The notes beneath the pieces were generated by a model that was not told where the DNA came from, did no database searches, and was given only the letters and a program-made list of their open reading frames with translations. A stretch of DNA of 18,938 bases from an uncultured Eubacteriales bacterium. GTDB taxonomy: Bacteria; Bacillota; Clostridia; Christensenellales; CAG-138. Positions 1 to 7,441 of the stretch are shown in pieces (position 1 is the stretch's first letter; each line of letters begins with the position of its first letter). The stretch is taken from positions 1 to 18,938 of the forward strand of contig URSN01000025.1 in the NCBI GenBank assembly GCA_900550525.1. Direction: 5' to 3'. Both the position numbers and the translations under genes were made by a program.

Positions 1-528
1 GTCGCGGCCCAAGTCTCCCACCACACTGCCGCTGTCGTGGCGCTGGGTTGTATCGCGCTGCTTGTCGATCATCTCCAGTGCGGTATTCATAGCGGTATCG
101 TAACCGATGGTGTAATCTGTGTAGGCAATGTCGTTGTCGATGGTGCCGGGGATGCCCACCACGGACACGCCGCATTTGCTGAGCTCCTGGGCTCCCCGGA
201 AGGTGCCGTCGCCGCCGATGGCCACGATGCCGTCCAGCCCCAGGTAGCGGCAGGCCGCCACCGCCTTCTGGATGCCCTCGGGCGTCTTGAACTCCTCGCA
301 GCGCGCGGTGTACAGGCTCGTGCCGCCGCGCGCGGTCAGGCCGTTGACGGCGCGCGCGTCCAGCTCCACCACGTCCGAGTGGATGAGCCCGTTGTAGCCG
401 CGGTGGATGCCGATGGGCGTGATGCCGTTGACCACGCAGGTGCGCGCCGCCGCGCGGATGGCCGCGTTCATGCCGGGCGCGTCGCCGCCGCTTGTCAGGA
501 TGCCGATCCGCTTGATCTTGCGTTCCAT
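1..528 (-). CDS. pfkA: ATP-dependent 6-phosphofructokinase, N-terminal part (cut by window edge)
   Basis: Phosphorylates fructose 6-phosphate to fructose 1,6-bisphosphate, the committed step of glycolysis, in the cytosol. The 176 codons visible are about half of the usual ~320-residue family length; the rest lies beyond position 1. Seen directly: LTSGGDAPGMNAA near residues 11-23 (ATP-loop glycine motif), GGDGT at 105-109, and the catalytic PGTIDND at 127-133. The second half of GGDGT has Gly, not Asp, which by family knowledge points to the ATP-using rather than the pyrophosphate-using type. The ATG at 528 is preceded by an AGGGAGG ribosome site. Odd point: close to the window edge the usual VVEVMGR substrate segment reads VVGDLGR, so the fructose-6-phosphate site may be slightly atypical. 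It is divergent from the catabolic cluster and probably unrelated to it. Confidence 0.95.
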   Translation of the reverse strand, partial: MERKIKRIGILTSGGDAPGMNAAIRAAARTCVVNGITPIGIHRGYNGLIHSDVVELDARAVNGLTARGGTSLYTARCEEFKTPEGIQKAVAACRYLGLDGIVAIGGDGTFRGAQELSKCGVSVVGIPGTIDNDIAYTDYTIGYDTAMNTALEMIDKQRDTTQRHDSGSVVGDLGRD

Positions 529-574
529 ATCGAGGAGCCTCCCTTCCTGCGCCGCAGGACAAAATTTCCGCTAC

Positions 575-603
575 ATTATACTATGGCCGCGGCAAAAGCG
601 CAA
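575..603 (-). promoter_or_regulatory. Sigma-A promoter of pfkA
   Basis: Read on the minus strand, a TTGCGC -35 box (603-598) and a perfect TATAAT -10 box (580-575) are separated by 17 bases. Transcription would start near 568 and leave a leader of about 40 bases before the pfkA ATG. A 9-base inverted repeat (GCAAAAGCG at 592-600, CGCTTTTGC at 616-624) covers the -35 box and could be an operator; that role is inference. Confidence 0.75.
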
Positions 604-938
604 CGCAAACGTGCCCGCTTTTGCGCCGCGCCCGCCCCGCGCGGCTGCCGCCGGGTGCAATTTGCCCTGCATATTCCATCCGGGCGGCGGAAAAAGCGGC
701 CATAAATGCAGGAAGATTCATCGCGTCCTGCAATCTTGGCGCAAATGCGCACTCATTTTGTCGCAGCTGCGGCGGGATCGCCCGCGGCGGGGGCCGGCGG
801 GCCCCGCCCGGCGGGGCGGGCAAAAGAATATATGATTTGCGCATCAACGGCTGTAAAACGGCGCATTTTTACACCGTCCGGCCCGGCGGCGGCGCGCGCC
901 GGGGCAAAACGGCGGGCAAAATATGGTTTTTGGGGCAA

Positions 939-971
939 CAAAAAATTTTTGCTCAAACGTGAAATTTTTGC
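939..971 (+). promoter_or_regulatory. A/T-tract direct repeats upstream of operon promoter
   Basis: The 10-base word AAATTTTTGC occurs twice, at 943-952 and 962-971, exactly 19 bases apart, with an A6T5 tract in the first copy. The pair ends 10 bases before the -35 box at 982, where an UP element or an activator site would sit. The function is inferred from position only. Confidence 0.4.
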
Positions 972-981
972 AAGGGGGCTA

Positions 982-1010
982 TGGACAACGATTCATTTTA
1001 GAGTTACAAT
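982..1010 (+). promoter_or_regulatory. Sigma-A promoter of the GNAT-thiolase-AllFGH operon
   Basis: TGGACA (-35, 982-987) and TACAAT (-10, 1005-1010) are separated by exactly 17 bases. The predicted start near 1017 gives a leader of about 58 bases that ends in an AAGGAGG ribosome site at 1061-1067. Confidence 0.75.
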
Positions 1011-1074
1011 AGTATCGAAGCCGCGAACAGGGCGGTCTCATCAAAAAAAGCATTTCTTTGAAGGAGGCACACAC

Positions 1075-1755
1075 ATGGGTAAGTACGACATCATTGTTGA
1101 CGAAATGGAGGCCAAACTCCGTCCCCCGACGGTCGGCATGAAGCCCTATGAGCCGAAGGTCATCCCCCTGACCACCGGCGAGGACATGCTTGTGCGCGAA
1201 GCGACCCCGGAAGAGATCGAGATGATCATCGAGGGCATCCGCCCGCTGCTGGACCACCCGAAGGATTTCTATGACATCGTGTCCGCCCGCATCATCGCGG
1301 AGGGCCTCGGCATGCTGCGCTACCGCGTGCAGGACGAGTACTTCTTCGTAGGCGCCGTCAACGGCGAGATCGCCGGCATCGTCAACGGCCGTCTGGTCAA
1401 CGAGAAGGTCGGCATGTCCTACCACACCATGACGCTCAAGCGCGGCGCGCGCGTCGGCGCGCAGCTGTTCGCGGCGAAGATGGAGTACCACTTCGACTTC
1501 ATGAACCAGGACGAGGTCTGGATCGTGGCCGAGTCCCCCAACGGCTTCAAGCGCTGGATGATCGAGTACGAGCTCGAAGAGCGCTTCGAGTGCCCGCATG
1601 AGCTGGGCGGCGTGCCCACCTTCGTGCTCACCCGCGCGCTGTGGGAGAAGCACAAGGCCAACAAGAACGTCGGCATCCGTCCGGCGGCGGAGCTCTTCCC
1701 CGAGGTCATCGAGGCGAACAAGGTCCTCCACATGCCGGCCAAGCTGAACGTCTGA
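1075..1755 (+). CDS. GNAT-like protein of unknown substrate, first gene of operon
   Basis: A 226-residue soluble protein. The ATG at 1075 is chosen because AAGGAGG lies 7 bases upstream and the promoter lies at 982-1010; the open frame runs further 5' but only through low-complexity intergenic sequence. The middle (about residues 85-170) resembles a GNAT acyltransferase fold: a strand pair around FFVGAVNGEIAGIVNG, an RGARVGAQL segment where the pyrophosphate loop of the acyl-CoA site would lie, and ESPNGFKRWMIEYELEE like the C-terminal GNAT helix and strand. The loop does not match the Q/RxxGxG/A consensus exactly, so acyltransferase activity is uncertain. Its place ahead of a thiolase-fold protein and a DUF35 protein suggests work on a CoA thioester. 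The N-terminal ~45 residues and the C-terminal ~40 are not recognised. Confidence 0.55.
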   Translation: MGKYDIIVDEMEAKLRPPTVGMKPYEPKVIPLTTGEDMLVREATPEEIEMIIEGIRPLLDHPKDFYDIVSARIIAEGLGMLRYRVQDEYFFVGAVNGEIAGIVNGRLVNEKVGMSYHTMTLKRGARVGAQLFAAKMEYHFDFMNQDEVWIVAESPNGFKRWMIEYELEERFECPHELGGVPTFVLTRALWEKHKANKNVGIRPAAELFPEVIEANKVLHMPAKLNV

Positions 1756-1803
1756 CGGCGTGCCCTGCGGCTGTTCCCACCACAGACAGAAAGGACGTAA
1801 ATC

Positions 1804-3000
1804 ATGCGCGAAGTAGGTATCATTGGCATTGGCCATACCAAGTTCGGCAAGTCGGCCGTCCCGTTCATCGACATGGCCTGTGAGGCTGCCCTCCAGGCGA
1901 TGGACGACGCAGGCGCCAAGACCGGCCGAAAGAATGTGATCGATCAGGTGTTCATCGGCACGATGGCTGCGGGCATGGTGCAGCGCATCAGCGGCCTTGC
2001 CTCCGCCGTGGTCGATACGCTCAACCTCCGCCCCGCCATGGCGGAGACCATCGAGAACGGCCCCGCCTCCGGCGCATCCGCCGTCAAGCTCGGCTACATG
2101 GCCATCGCTTCCGGCATGTGCGACTGCGTGCTCGTGGTCGGCGCCGAGGGCATGCGCGCCGTGACCGGCTGGGAGGGCACGGACTTCGTCGCCACGATGC
2201 TCCACCCCGAGGCCGAGTACAAGTACGGCGTCACGCTGCCGTCGTTTGCGGGCATGTTCACGCGCCTGTGCATGGACAAGTACGGCGTGACCAGCCGCGA
2301 CCTGTCCATCATCTCCGTGAAGAACCATGCGAACGCCTGCCTCAACCCGAACGCCCACATCAAGGCGATCGTGAAGCTCGAGCGCATCACGGATGAGCGC
2401 ATCATCAACGCGACCAACCCGCTCGTGGCCGATCCGCTGCGCCAGTACGACATGTGCCCCGTCTCCGACGGCGCCGCGGCCGTGCTGCTCGTTGCCAAGG
2501 ATAAGCAGGACGAGCTGGGCTTTGGCGACAAGAAGTTCGTCAAGATCGCGGGCATCGCTTCCGCGACCGACACGCACGTGGTTGCCAACCGCGAGGTTCC
2601 GACGGATCTGCTGGCCGTCCGCCTGAGCGCCCAGAAGGCGTACAAGATGGCGGGCGTCGGCCCGGAGGATATCGACGTGGCCGAGCTGCACGACGCGTTC
2701 CTGATCCTGGAGATCGCCGAGTCCGAGGAGACGGGCCTGTTCCCGCGCGGTCAGGGCCACATCGCCGCGCGCGAGGGCAAGACCGAGATCCACGGCGAGA
2801 TGCCGATCAACACCTCCGGCGGCCTCAAGGCCAAGGGCCATCCGCTGGGCGCGACGGGCGTGTCGCAGATCGTGGAGCTGGTCAAGCAGCTGCGCGGCGA
2901 GGCCGGCGAGCGCCAGGTCGTGGGCGCCAAGACCGCGCTGGCGATCAACTTCGGCGGCTTTGGCAACAACGTCGTGGCCACGATCCTGACCACGAAATAA
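1804..3000 (+). CDS. Thiolase-superfamily protein lacking the catalytic cysteines
   Basis: A 398-residue thiolase-fold protein of the SCP2/archaeal-thiolase branch, the branch that pairs with DUF35 proteins. Seen directly: an N-terminal VGIIGIGHTKFG start, ELHDAF at 294-299 (His296), and GHPLGATG at 345-352 (His346), the general-base region of thiolases. Where thiolases carry the nucleophilic cysteine, this protein reads IENGPASG with Pro87, and where the second cysteine of CxGGG is expected it reads NFGG with Asn382. Ordinary thiolysis through a cysteinyl thioester is therefore unlikely. Known precedent: the steroid aldolase Ltp2 is a DUF35-partnered thiolase relative with a repurposed active site. 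The role here could be C-C cleavage or condensation on a CoA ester; the substrate is unknown. A modest AAAGGA ribosome site precedes the ATG, and the stop is followed 13 bases later by the DUF35 gene. Confidence 0.85.
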   Translation: MREVGIIGIGHTKFGKSAVPFIDMACEAALQAMDDAGAKTGRKNVIDQVFIGTMAAGMVQRISGLASAVVDTLNLRPAMAETIENGPASGASAVKLGYMAIASGMCDCVLVVGAEGMRAVTGWEGTDFVATMLHPEAEYKYGVTLPSFAGMFTRLCMDKYGVTSRDLSIISVKNHANACLNPNAHIKAIVKLERITDERIINATNPLVADPLRQYDMCPVSDGAAAVLLVAKDKQDELGFGDKKFVKIAGIASATDTHVVANREVPTDLLAVRLSAQKAYKMAGVGPEDIDVAELHDAFLILEIAESEETGLFPRGQGHIAAREGKTEIHGEMPINTSGGLKAKGHPLGATGVSQIVELVKQLRGEAGERQVVGAKTALAINFGGFGNNVVATILTTK

Positions 3001-3013
3001 GGAGGGTACAAGA

Positions 3014-3379
3014 ATGGAACAGATGTATGCCTATAAGTGCAAAAAGTGCGGCAAGCTCCATCATCCCCGTTACATCGTGTGCCAGAACCCCGATTGCGAC
3101 GGCCGCGAGTTCGAGCAGGTCCCGCTCGAGGGCAAGTGCAAGCTGCTCACCTGGACGCGCGTGTACAACCTCCCCGAGGGCTATATGTGCCCGTGGCTCA
3201 ACTTCGGCATCGTCGAGTTTGAGAACGGCGTGCGCGCGACCGGCCAGATCGGCTTTGACGATGGCATCGAGTCCGGCATGGAGCTGGTCGCCACCGTCGG
3301 CGTCGTGAAGGAAAAGGTCATCAAGTACAAGGAGACCGTCGTCGAACCGCAGTACGGCTTCATCTTCCAGAAGGCGTAA
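3014..3379 (+). CDS. DUF35 zinc-ribbon/OB-fold partner of the thiolase-like protein
   Basis: A 121-residue protein with the two-part layout of the DUF35 family. An N-terminal rubredoxin-like zinc ribbon uses Cys9, Cys12, Cys23 and Cys28. The OB-fold follows from about residue 40 (LLTWTRVYNLPEGY, then VRATGQIGFDD). In known systems (archaeal thiolase/HMG-CoA synthase, the phloroglucinol acyltransferase PhlACB, the aldolase Ltp2-ChsH2) this protein forms a complex with a thiolase-fold subunit and helps bind or channel the CoA substrate. The GGAGGG ribosome site begins directly after the thiolase stop, so the two genes are almost certainly co-translated and act together. Confidence 0.88.
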   Translation: MEQMYAYKCKKCGKLHHPRYIVCQNPDCDGREFEQVPLEGKCKLLTWTRVYNLPEGYMCPWLNFGIVEFENGVRATGQIGFDDGIESGMELVATVGVVKEKVIKYKETVVEPQYGFIFQKA

Positions 3380-3397
3380 GGCGGTCCTCTGCCGGCC

Positions 3398-4321
3398 ATG
3401 CAGGCAAGGACGATCTGTTCGCGGCTGCTGCGGCTGCTCCGCGGCGGCGCGCTGGAGGGCACGGTGCTGTCCGCGTTTGACCATGCGGTCAACGTGGACA
3501 CGCCGGCCGGCCTGGTGAGCCTGCTCACCGGCGGGCGGAGCCTGCAGCCGTACGCCGTGGTGACCGGCGCGGCGCGCTTTGCCCCCTTCGGCTTTGCGCC
3601 CGGCGCGCCGGCGCGCCTGACGGAGCGGACGCTGGCCGTCGGCGGCGTTGCCGTTGCGCTCGACGGGGCGCAGGAAACGGATCTGTCCATCGCCCGCGCG
3701 CTTGGGCGCGCGTCCCATGGCGGGGCTGAAAAGGAACGACCCCCCTCCCTCGACCCGGCGCCGCTGCTGTCGGCGCTGGCGCCGGGCGGGGACGGGCTTG
3801 CCGCGCTCGTCACGCGGGAGGAAGCAAACGTGTACGCCGCCCTCCTGCGGCCGCGGCTGCCGCAGCTCTTTGCCGCGGTGGCGGCGGGCGAGGCGGCGCA
3901 GGCGGGTGAGGCGGCGGCGGCGATCGCCGGGTGCGGCGTCGGGCTGACGCCGGCGTCGGACGATCTGCTCACGGGCTATATGGCCATGCTGCACGCGCTC
4001 TCCGCCATTGGCGTTTTGGGGGACGTCGTCCCCGTGACGCGGGCGATCGCATCGCGCGCGGCGCAGCGCACCAACCGCATCAGCGGCGCATTTCTGTTGC
4101 ACAGCGGCGAGGGGTATGTATCAGAGGACGTGCTCCGGCTGCTTGCGCTCTTGTGTTCCGGCGCGGACGGTCAACGGGTCCGCGATGCCGCGGCGCGCGT
4201 CGCGGCGTTCGGCTCCACCTCCGGGAGCGACATACTCACCGGTATCGTATTGGCAATCATTCATCACGATGGAGGGAAAAACAGTGGTAAAGCTGGAAAT
4301 CAGAAAGAACGCTTACTTTGA
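3398..4321 (+). CDS. allH: AllH-family (DUF2877) carbamoyltransferase subunit
   Basis: A 307-residue member of the DUF2877 family, whose E. coli member YlbF/AllH is a subunit of oxamate carbamoyltransferase with FdrA/AllF and AllG. The family signature is visible as GVGLTPASDDLLTGYMAML around residues 180-198; the common form has TPSGDD, so the serine-glycine pair is changed here. The product is rich in Ala, Gly and Arg and more GC-rich than its neighbours. The ATG at 3398 has only a weak, distant ribosome site (AAGGCGG next to the DUF35 stop), which fits translational coupling from the gene before. The last 38 bases overlap the fdrA start. The order here is allH-fdrA-allG, unlike fdrA-ylbE-ylbF in E. 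coli. Family call firm, substrate uncertain. Confidence 0.82.
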   Translation: MQARTICSRLLRLLRGGALEGTVLSAFDHAVNVDTPAGLVSLLTGGRSLQPYAVVTGAARFAPFGFAPGAPARLTERTLAVGGVAVALDGAQETDLSIARALGRASHGGAEKERPPSLDPAPLLSALAPGGDGLAALVTREEANVYAALLRPRLPQLFAAVAAGEAAQAGEAAAAIAGCGVGLTPASDDLLTGYMAMLHALSAIGVLGDVVPVTRAIASRAAQRTNRISGAFLLHSGEGYVSEDVLRLLALLCSGADGQRVRDAAARVAAFGSTSGSDILTGIVLAIIHHDGGKNSGKAGNQKERLL

Positions 4322-5846
4322 TTCCGTTACCCTCATGCTCATCTCCAAGGACCTGAAAAAGCTCGACGGCGTGAAGGAAGCGCTCGTGGGCATGGGCACC
4401 GACCTGAACGTCGAGATCGCCCACAACATCGGCCTTGCGACCCCCGAGTTCGACGCGAACGTCACCGCGAACGACTTTTTCGTCGCGGTGGAGTGCGACA
4501 GCGAGGAGGTCTTTGAGACGGCGCAGAAGAAGGTAGAGGAGCTGCTCAACAAGAAGACCGAGGCCAAGGAGGCGACCTATTACCCGCCCACGCTCGAGGG
4601 CGCGCTCAAGGTCGATCCGGAGCTGAACATGGCCGTGATCTCCGTGCCGGGCAAGTTCGCCGCGGACGTGGCGCAGAGCTGCCTGGACCACGACATCAAC
4701 GTCATGCTCTTCTCCGACAACGTCACCATCGACGAGGAGAAGGCGCTCAAGGAATGCGCCTATGAAAAGGGCCTGCTGGTCATGGGGCCGGACTGCGGCA
4801 CCGCGATCATCAACAACGTGCCGCTGGCCTTTGCCAACGTCGTGCCCAAGGGCAAGATCGGCATGGTCTGCGCGTCCGGCACGGGCACGCAGGAGGTCAG
4901 CTCGATCATCGCGCAGCTGGGCTGCGGCGTCTCGCAGGTCATCGGCACCGGCGGGCGCGACCTCAAAAAGGAGATCGGCGGCCTGATGATGAAGCTCGGG
5001 CTCGACGCGCTGATCAACGACCCCAACACCGAGGTCATCACGCTCGTGTCCAAGCCGCCGGCCAAGGAGATCGCCTCCGAGATCCTGGACATCGCCAAGA
5101 ACGCCGGCAAGCCGGTGGTCGTGTGCTTCATCGGCGGCGACCCGAAGGAGATCGAGGAGAAGGGGCTCGTGGCGGCCGTCTCGCTCGAGGACGCGGCGCA
5201 CAAGGCCGTCGCCCTGCTCAAGGGCGAGCCGGTGAAGGACTTTGTGGAGTTCACCATGGGCGAGGAGAAGGCGGAGGCGCTGGCCAGGGAGATCGCCGGC
5301 AAGATGGCGCCCACGCAGAAATACGTGCGCGGCTTCTACACCGGCGGCACGCTGTGCGACGAGGCCATGAAGCTGATGATCGGCAAGCTCGGCCACATCT
5401 ACAGCAACATCCCGCTGCATCCGGAGGATAAGCTCGAGGATGCGCGCGGCGGCAAGAGCCGCGAGCACACGTTCCTCGACTTTGGCGACGACGAGTTCAC
5501 CGTCGGCCGTCCGCACCCGATGATCGACCCGAGCCTGCGCGCAGAGCGCGTCGTCGTGGACGGGCGCGACCCGGAGACGGCGGTCATCATGTGCGACTGC
5601 GTCATCGGCTACGGCTCGCATCCGAACCCGGCGGAGGATCTCTCCGAGGCCATCCGCACCGCCAAGGCGGAGGCCGAGGCGGCCGGGCGGCACCTGTGCT
5701 GCGTGTGCGCGGTGTGCGGCACCGAGGGCGACCCGCAGTGCCTGTCCAAGACGCAGAAGCAGCTTTCGGACGCCGGCGCGGTCGTGCTGCCGTCCAACGC
5801 GCAGGCAACGCGCTTTGTGGAGCGCATCCTCGCCAACCTGAAGTAA
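4284..5846 (+). CDS. fdrA: FdrA/AllF, acyl-CoA-synthetase-like subunit of an oxamate-type carbamoyltransferase
   Basis: A 520-residue protein very like E. coli FdrA (AllF). The family uses a succinyl-CoA-ligase-like fold and, with AllG and AllH, interconverts oxalurate plus phosphate and oxamate plus carbamoyl phosphate. Seen directly: KNAYFDSVTLMLISKDL near the N terminus, VMGPDCGT at about 166-173, a nucleotide/phosphate loop CASGTGTQE at 196-204, GTGGRDL after it, YTGGTL near 352 and GRPHPMIDP near 407. The GTG at 4284 is preferred over the in-frame ATG at 4269 because GGAGGG (4271-4276) sits 7 bases before it and the result aligns with the E. coli N terminus. The protein ends about 35 residues earlier than E. 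coli FdrA; the missing tail appears at the start of the next gene product. Confidence 0.9.
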   Translation: MVKLEIRKNAYFDSVTLMLISKDLKKLDGVKEALVGMGTDLNVEIAHNIGLATPEFDANVTANDFFVAVECDSEEVFETAQKKVEELLNKKTEAKEATYYPPTLEGALKVDPELNMAVISVPGKFAADVAQSCLDHDINVMLFSDNVTIDEEKALKECAYEKGLLVMGPDCGTAIINNVPLAFANVVPKGKIGMVCASGTGTQEVSSIIAQLGCGVSQVIGTGGRDLKKEIGGLMMKLGLDALINDPNTEVITLVSKPPAKEIASEILDIAKNAGKPVVVCFIGGDPKEIEEKGLVAAVSLEDAAHKAVALLKGEPVKDFVEFTMGEEKAEALAREIAGKMAPTQKYVRGFYTGGTLCDEAMKLMIGKLGHIYSNIPLHPEDKLEDARGGKSREHTFLDFGDDEFTVGRPHPMIDPSLRAERVVVDGRDPETAVIMCDCVIGYGSHPNPAEDLSEAIRTAKAEAEAAGRHLCCVCAVCGTEGDPQCLSKTQKQLSDAGAVVLPSNAQATRFVERILANLK

Positions 5847-5859
5847 GGAGGAAGCGACA

Positions 5860-7284
5860 ATGAGCAAGCTGAACGAGTTATTTGCCAAGGAGCTGCACGT
5901 GGTCAACTTCGGCATCGAGTCCTTCTATCAGGATCTCGTGAGCCAGAAGCAGCCGGCCGTGCATGTGGACTGGAAGCCCGTCGCCGGCGGCGACAAGGTC
6001 GCTGCCGCAAATCTGCGCAAGCTGAAAAAGCCCGAGCTGCTTGAGAAGATCAACGCAGCCAATCAGGAGGCGCTGCGCCGCATCCTCGCCGCGCAGCCGA
6101 CGCTCGTGGGGCTGGGCATCGCGGGCGAGGTCATCCCCGGCATGGACAAAAAGACCATCCTGCACGCCGGCCCGCCGGTCACGTGGGAGCGCATGTGCGG
6201 CCCGCAGAAGGGCGCCGTCATGGGCGGCCTGATCTACGAGGGGCTGGCCAAGGACCTCAAGGAGGCCGAGGAGCTGGCCGCCTCCGGCGAAATCAAATTC
6301 GACCCGTGCCACATGCACAGCGCCGTCGGCCCGATGGCGGGCGTGGTCACGGCCTCCATGCCCGTGTGGATCATGGAGAACAAGACCTTCGGCAACCGCG
6401 CGTACTGCACGTTCAACGAGGGCCTGGGCAAGGTGCTGCGCTTTGGCGCGTGCGACGACGAGGTGCTCACCCGCCTGCGCTGGCTGGAGACGGACCTCTA
6501 CCCCGTGCTGCGCGACGCGATGAAGCTCAAGGGCGAGATCGACGTCAAGGTGCTCATCGCCAAGCTGCTGCAAATGGGCGACGAGGCGCACAACCGCAAC
6601 GAGGCCGGCACGTCGCTGCTCATCCGCGAGCTGGTGGCGCCCATCATGGCGCTGGACATCCCGGAGGAGAAGAAGATCGCCGCCTTCAACTTCCTCAACG
6701 GCAACAACCATACGTTCCTCAACATCTCCATGCCGGCCTGCAAGTGCACGCTGGACCCGATCTTCGACATCCCGTACTGCACGGTGCTGGCCACCATGTG
6801 CCGCAACGGCACGGACTTCGGCATCCGCATCGCGGGCCTCGGGCCGGACAAGTGGTTCACCGGCCCGGCGGAGATGGTCAAGGGCCTGTACTTCCCCGGC
6901 TTCGACGAGAGCGACGCCGCGCCGGACCTGGGCGACTCCTGCATCACGGAGACGGCGGGCATCGGCGGCTTCTGCATGGCGGCGGCGCCCGCGATCGTGC
7001 AGTTCGTCGGCGGCCAGGTGTCCGACGCGATCAACTACTCCACGCAGATGTATGAGATCACCGTCGGCGAGGGCCAGGCGTACAAGATCCCGGCGCTCAA
7101 CTTCCGCGGCAGCGCGACCGGCATCGACCTGCTCAAGGTCATCGAGACGGGCATCCGCCCGATCATCAACACGGGCATCGCGCACAAGGACCCGGGCGTC
7201 GGCCAGGTCGGCGCGGGCCTGGTGAACCCGCCGGAGGAGTGCTTCAAGAAGGCGCTGGCCGCCTGCGCGGAGGCCTGGGGCTGA
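5860..7284 (+). CDS. allG: AllG family (DUF1116) carbamoyltransferase subunit with extra N-terminal segment
   Basis: A 474-residue DUF1116 protein, homologue of E. coli YlbE/AllG, the large partner of FdrA in oxamate carbamoyltransferase. Family motifs seen: HAGPPVTWERMCGP near 102, CHMHSAVGPMAG near 150, NEGLGKVLRFG near 186, TETAGIGGF near 363 and NTGIAHKDPGVGQVGAG near 437. The first ~50 residues (VVNFGIESFYQDL, then VHVDWKPVAGGD) are not part of the E. coli AllG start as I recall it, but match the C-terminal tail of E. coli FdrA (VINIGLRSF, then YQWSPVAGGN). The ATG is 13 bases after the fdrA stop with a GGAGG ribosome site between, so the two are tightly coupled. This is the last gene of the first operon. 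Confidence 0.9.
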   Translation: MSKLNELFAKELHVVNFGIESFYQDLVSQKQPAVHVDWKPVAGGDKVAAANLRKLKKPELLEKINAANQEALRRILAAQPTLVGLGIAGEVIPGMDKKTILHAGPPVTWERMCGPQKGAVMGGLIYEGLAKDLKEAEELAASGEIKFDPCHMHSAVGPMAGVVTASMPVWIMENKTFGNRAYCTFNEGLGKVLRFGACDDEVLTRLRWLETDLYPVLRDAMKLKGEIDVKVLIAKLLQMGDEAHNRNEAGTSLLIRELVAPIMALDIPEEKKIAAFNFLNGNNHTFLNISMPACKCTLDPIFDIPYCTVLATMCRNGTDFGIRIAGLGPDKWFTGPAEMVKGLYFPGFDESDAAPDLGDSCITETAGIGGFCMAAAPAIVQFVGGQVSDAINYSTQMYEITVGEGQAYKIPALNFRGSATGIDLLKVIETGIRPIINTGIAHKDPGVGQVGAGLVNPPEECFKKALAACAEAWG

Positions 7285-7310
7285 GCAGGCGCGCCCATTG
7301 GGGAGACAAC

Positions 7311-7346
7311 GTGAAGCGGGGAGGGAATTTTCGTTCCCCGCTTTAC
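7311..7346 (+). terminator. Hairpin after allG, possible weak terminator
   Basis: A 12-pair stem (7311-7322 with 7335-7346, one G-U pair) closes the first operon. No T-run follows, so termination may be weak or factor-dependent. The right arm supplies the -35 box of the next promoter. Confidence 0.5.
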
Positions 7347-7370
7347 GCGGCCGGTAAAGCGTGCTATACT
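7342..7370 (+). promoter_or_regulatory. Sigma-A promoter of the cyclase gene
   Basis: TTTACG (-35, 7342-7347) and TATACT (-10, 7365-7370) are spaced by 17 bases. The transcript would start near 7377. An inverted repeat GTGCAA/TTGCAC (7372-7377 and 7401-7406) spans the start region and could be an operator or a leader hairpin. Confidence 0.65.
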
Positions 7371-7441
7371 GGTGCAAAGGCATCGTTATAGCATCAGAGA
7401 TTGCACACACGCTCGACACATCAATGAAGGAGGTTACTTTC

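Larger units (their letters stand above)
529..981. other. Non-coding divergent intergenic region
   Basis: No convincing gene is present between pfkA and the catabolic operon; open frames crossing this stretch are low-complexity Ala/Arg/Pro products without ribosome sites. It holds the pfkA promoter (575-603), a very GC-rich block able to fold (about 770-830), and then an abrupt AT-rich stretch (about 917-971) with A- and T-tracts just before the next promoter. I see no tRNA, riboswitch or known small RNA here. Confidence 0.6.

Noticed and set aside
706..1074. N-terminal extension of the GNAT-like gene back to 706
   Set aside because: The region includes the promoter at 982-1010 and encodes low-complexity sequence; the ATG at 1075 has an ideal ribosome site.
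979..2841. Long minus-strand open frame (620 codons) opposite the GNAT-like and thiolase-like genes
   Set aside because: It is an antisense shadow of GC-rich coding DNA: His/Asp/Arg/Val-rich low-complexity product, no ribosome site, and the plus strand holds recognisable families.
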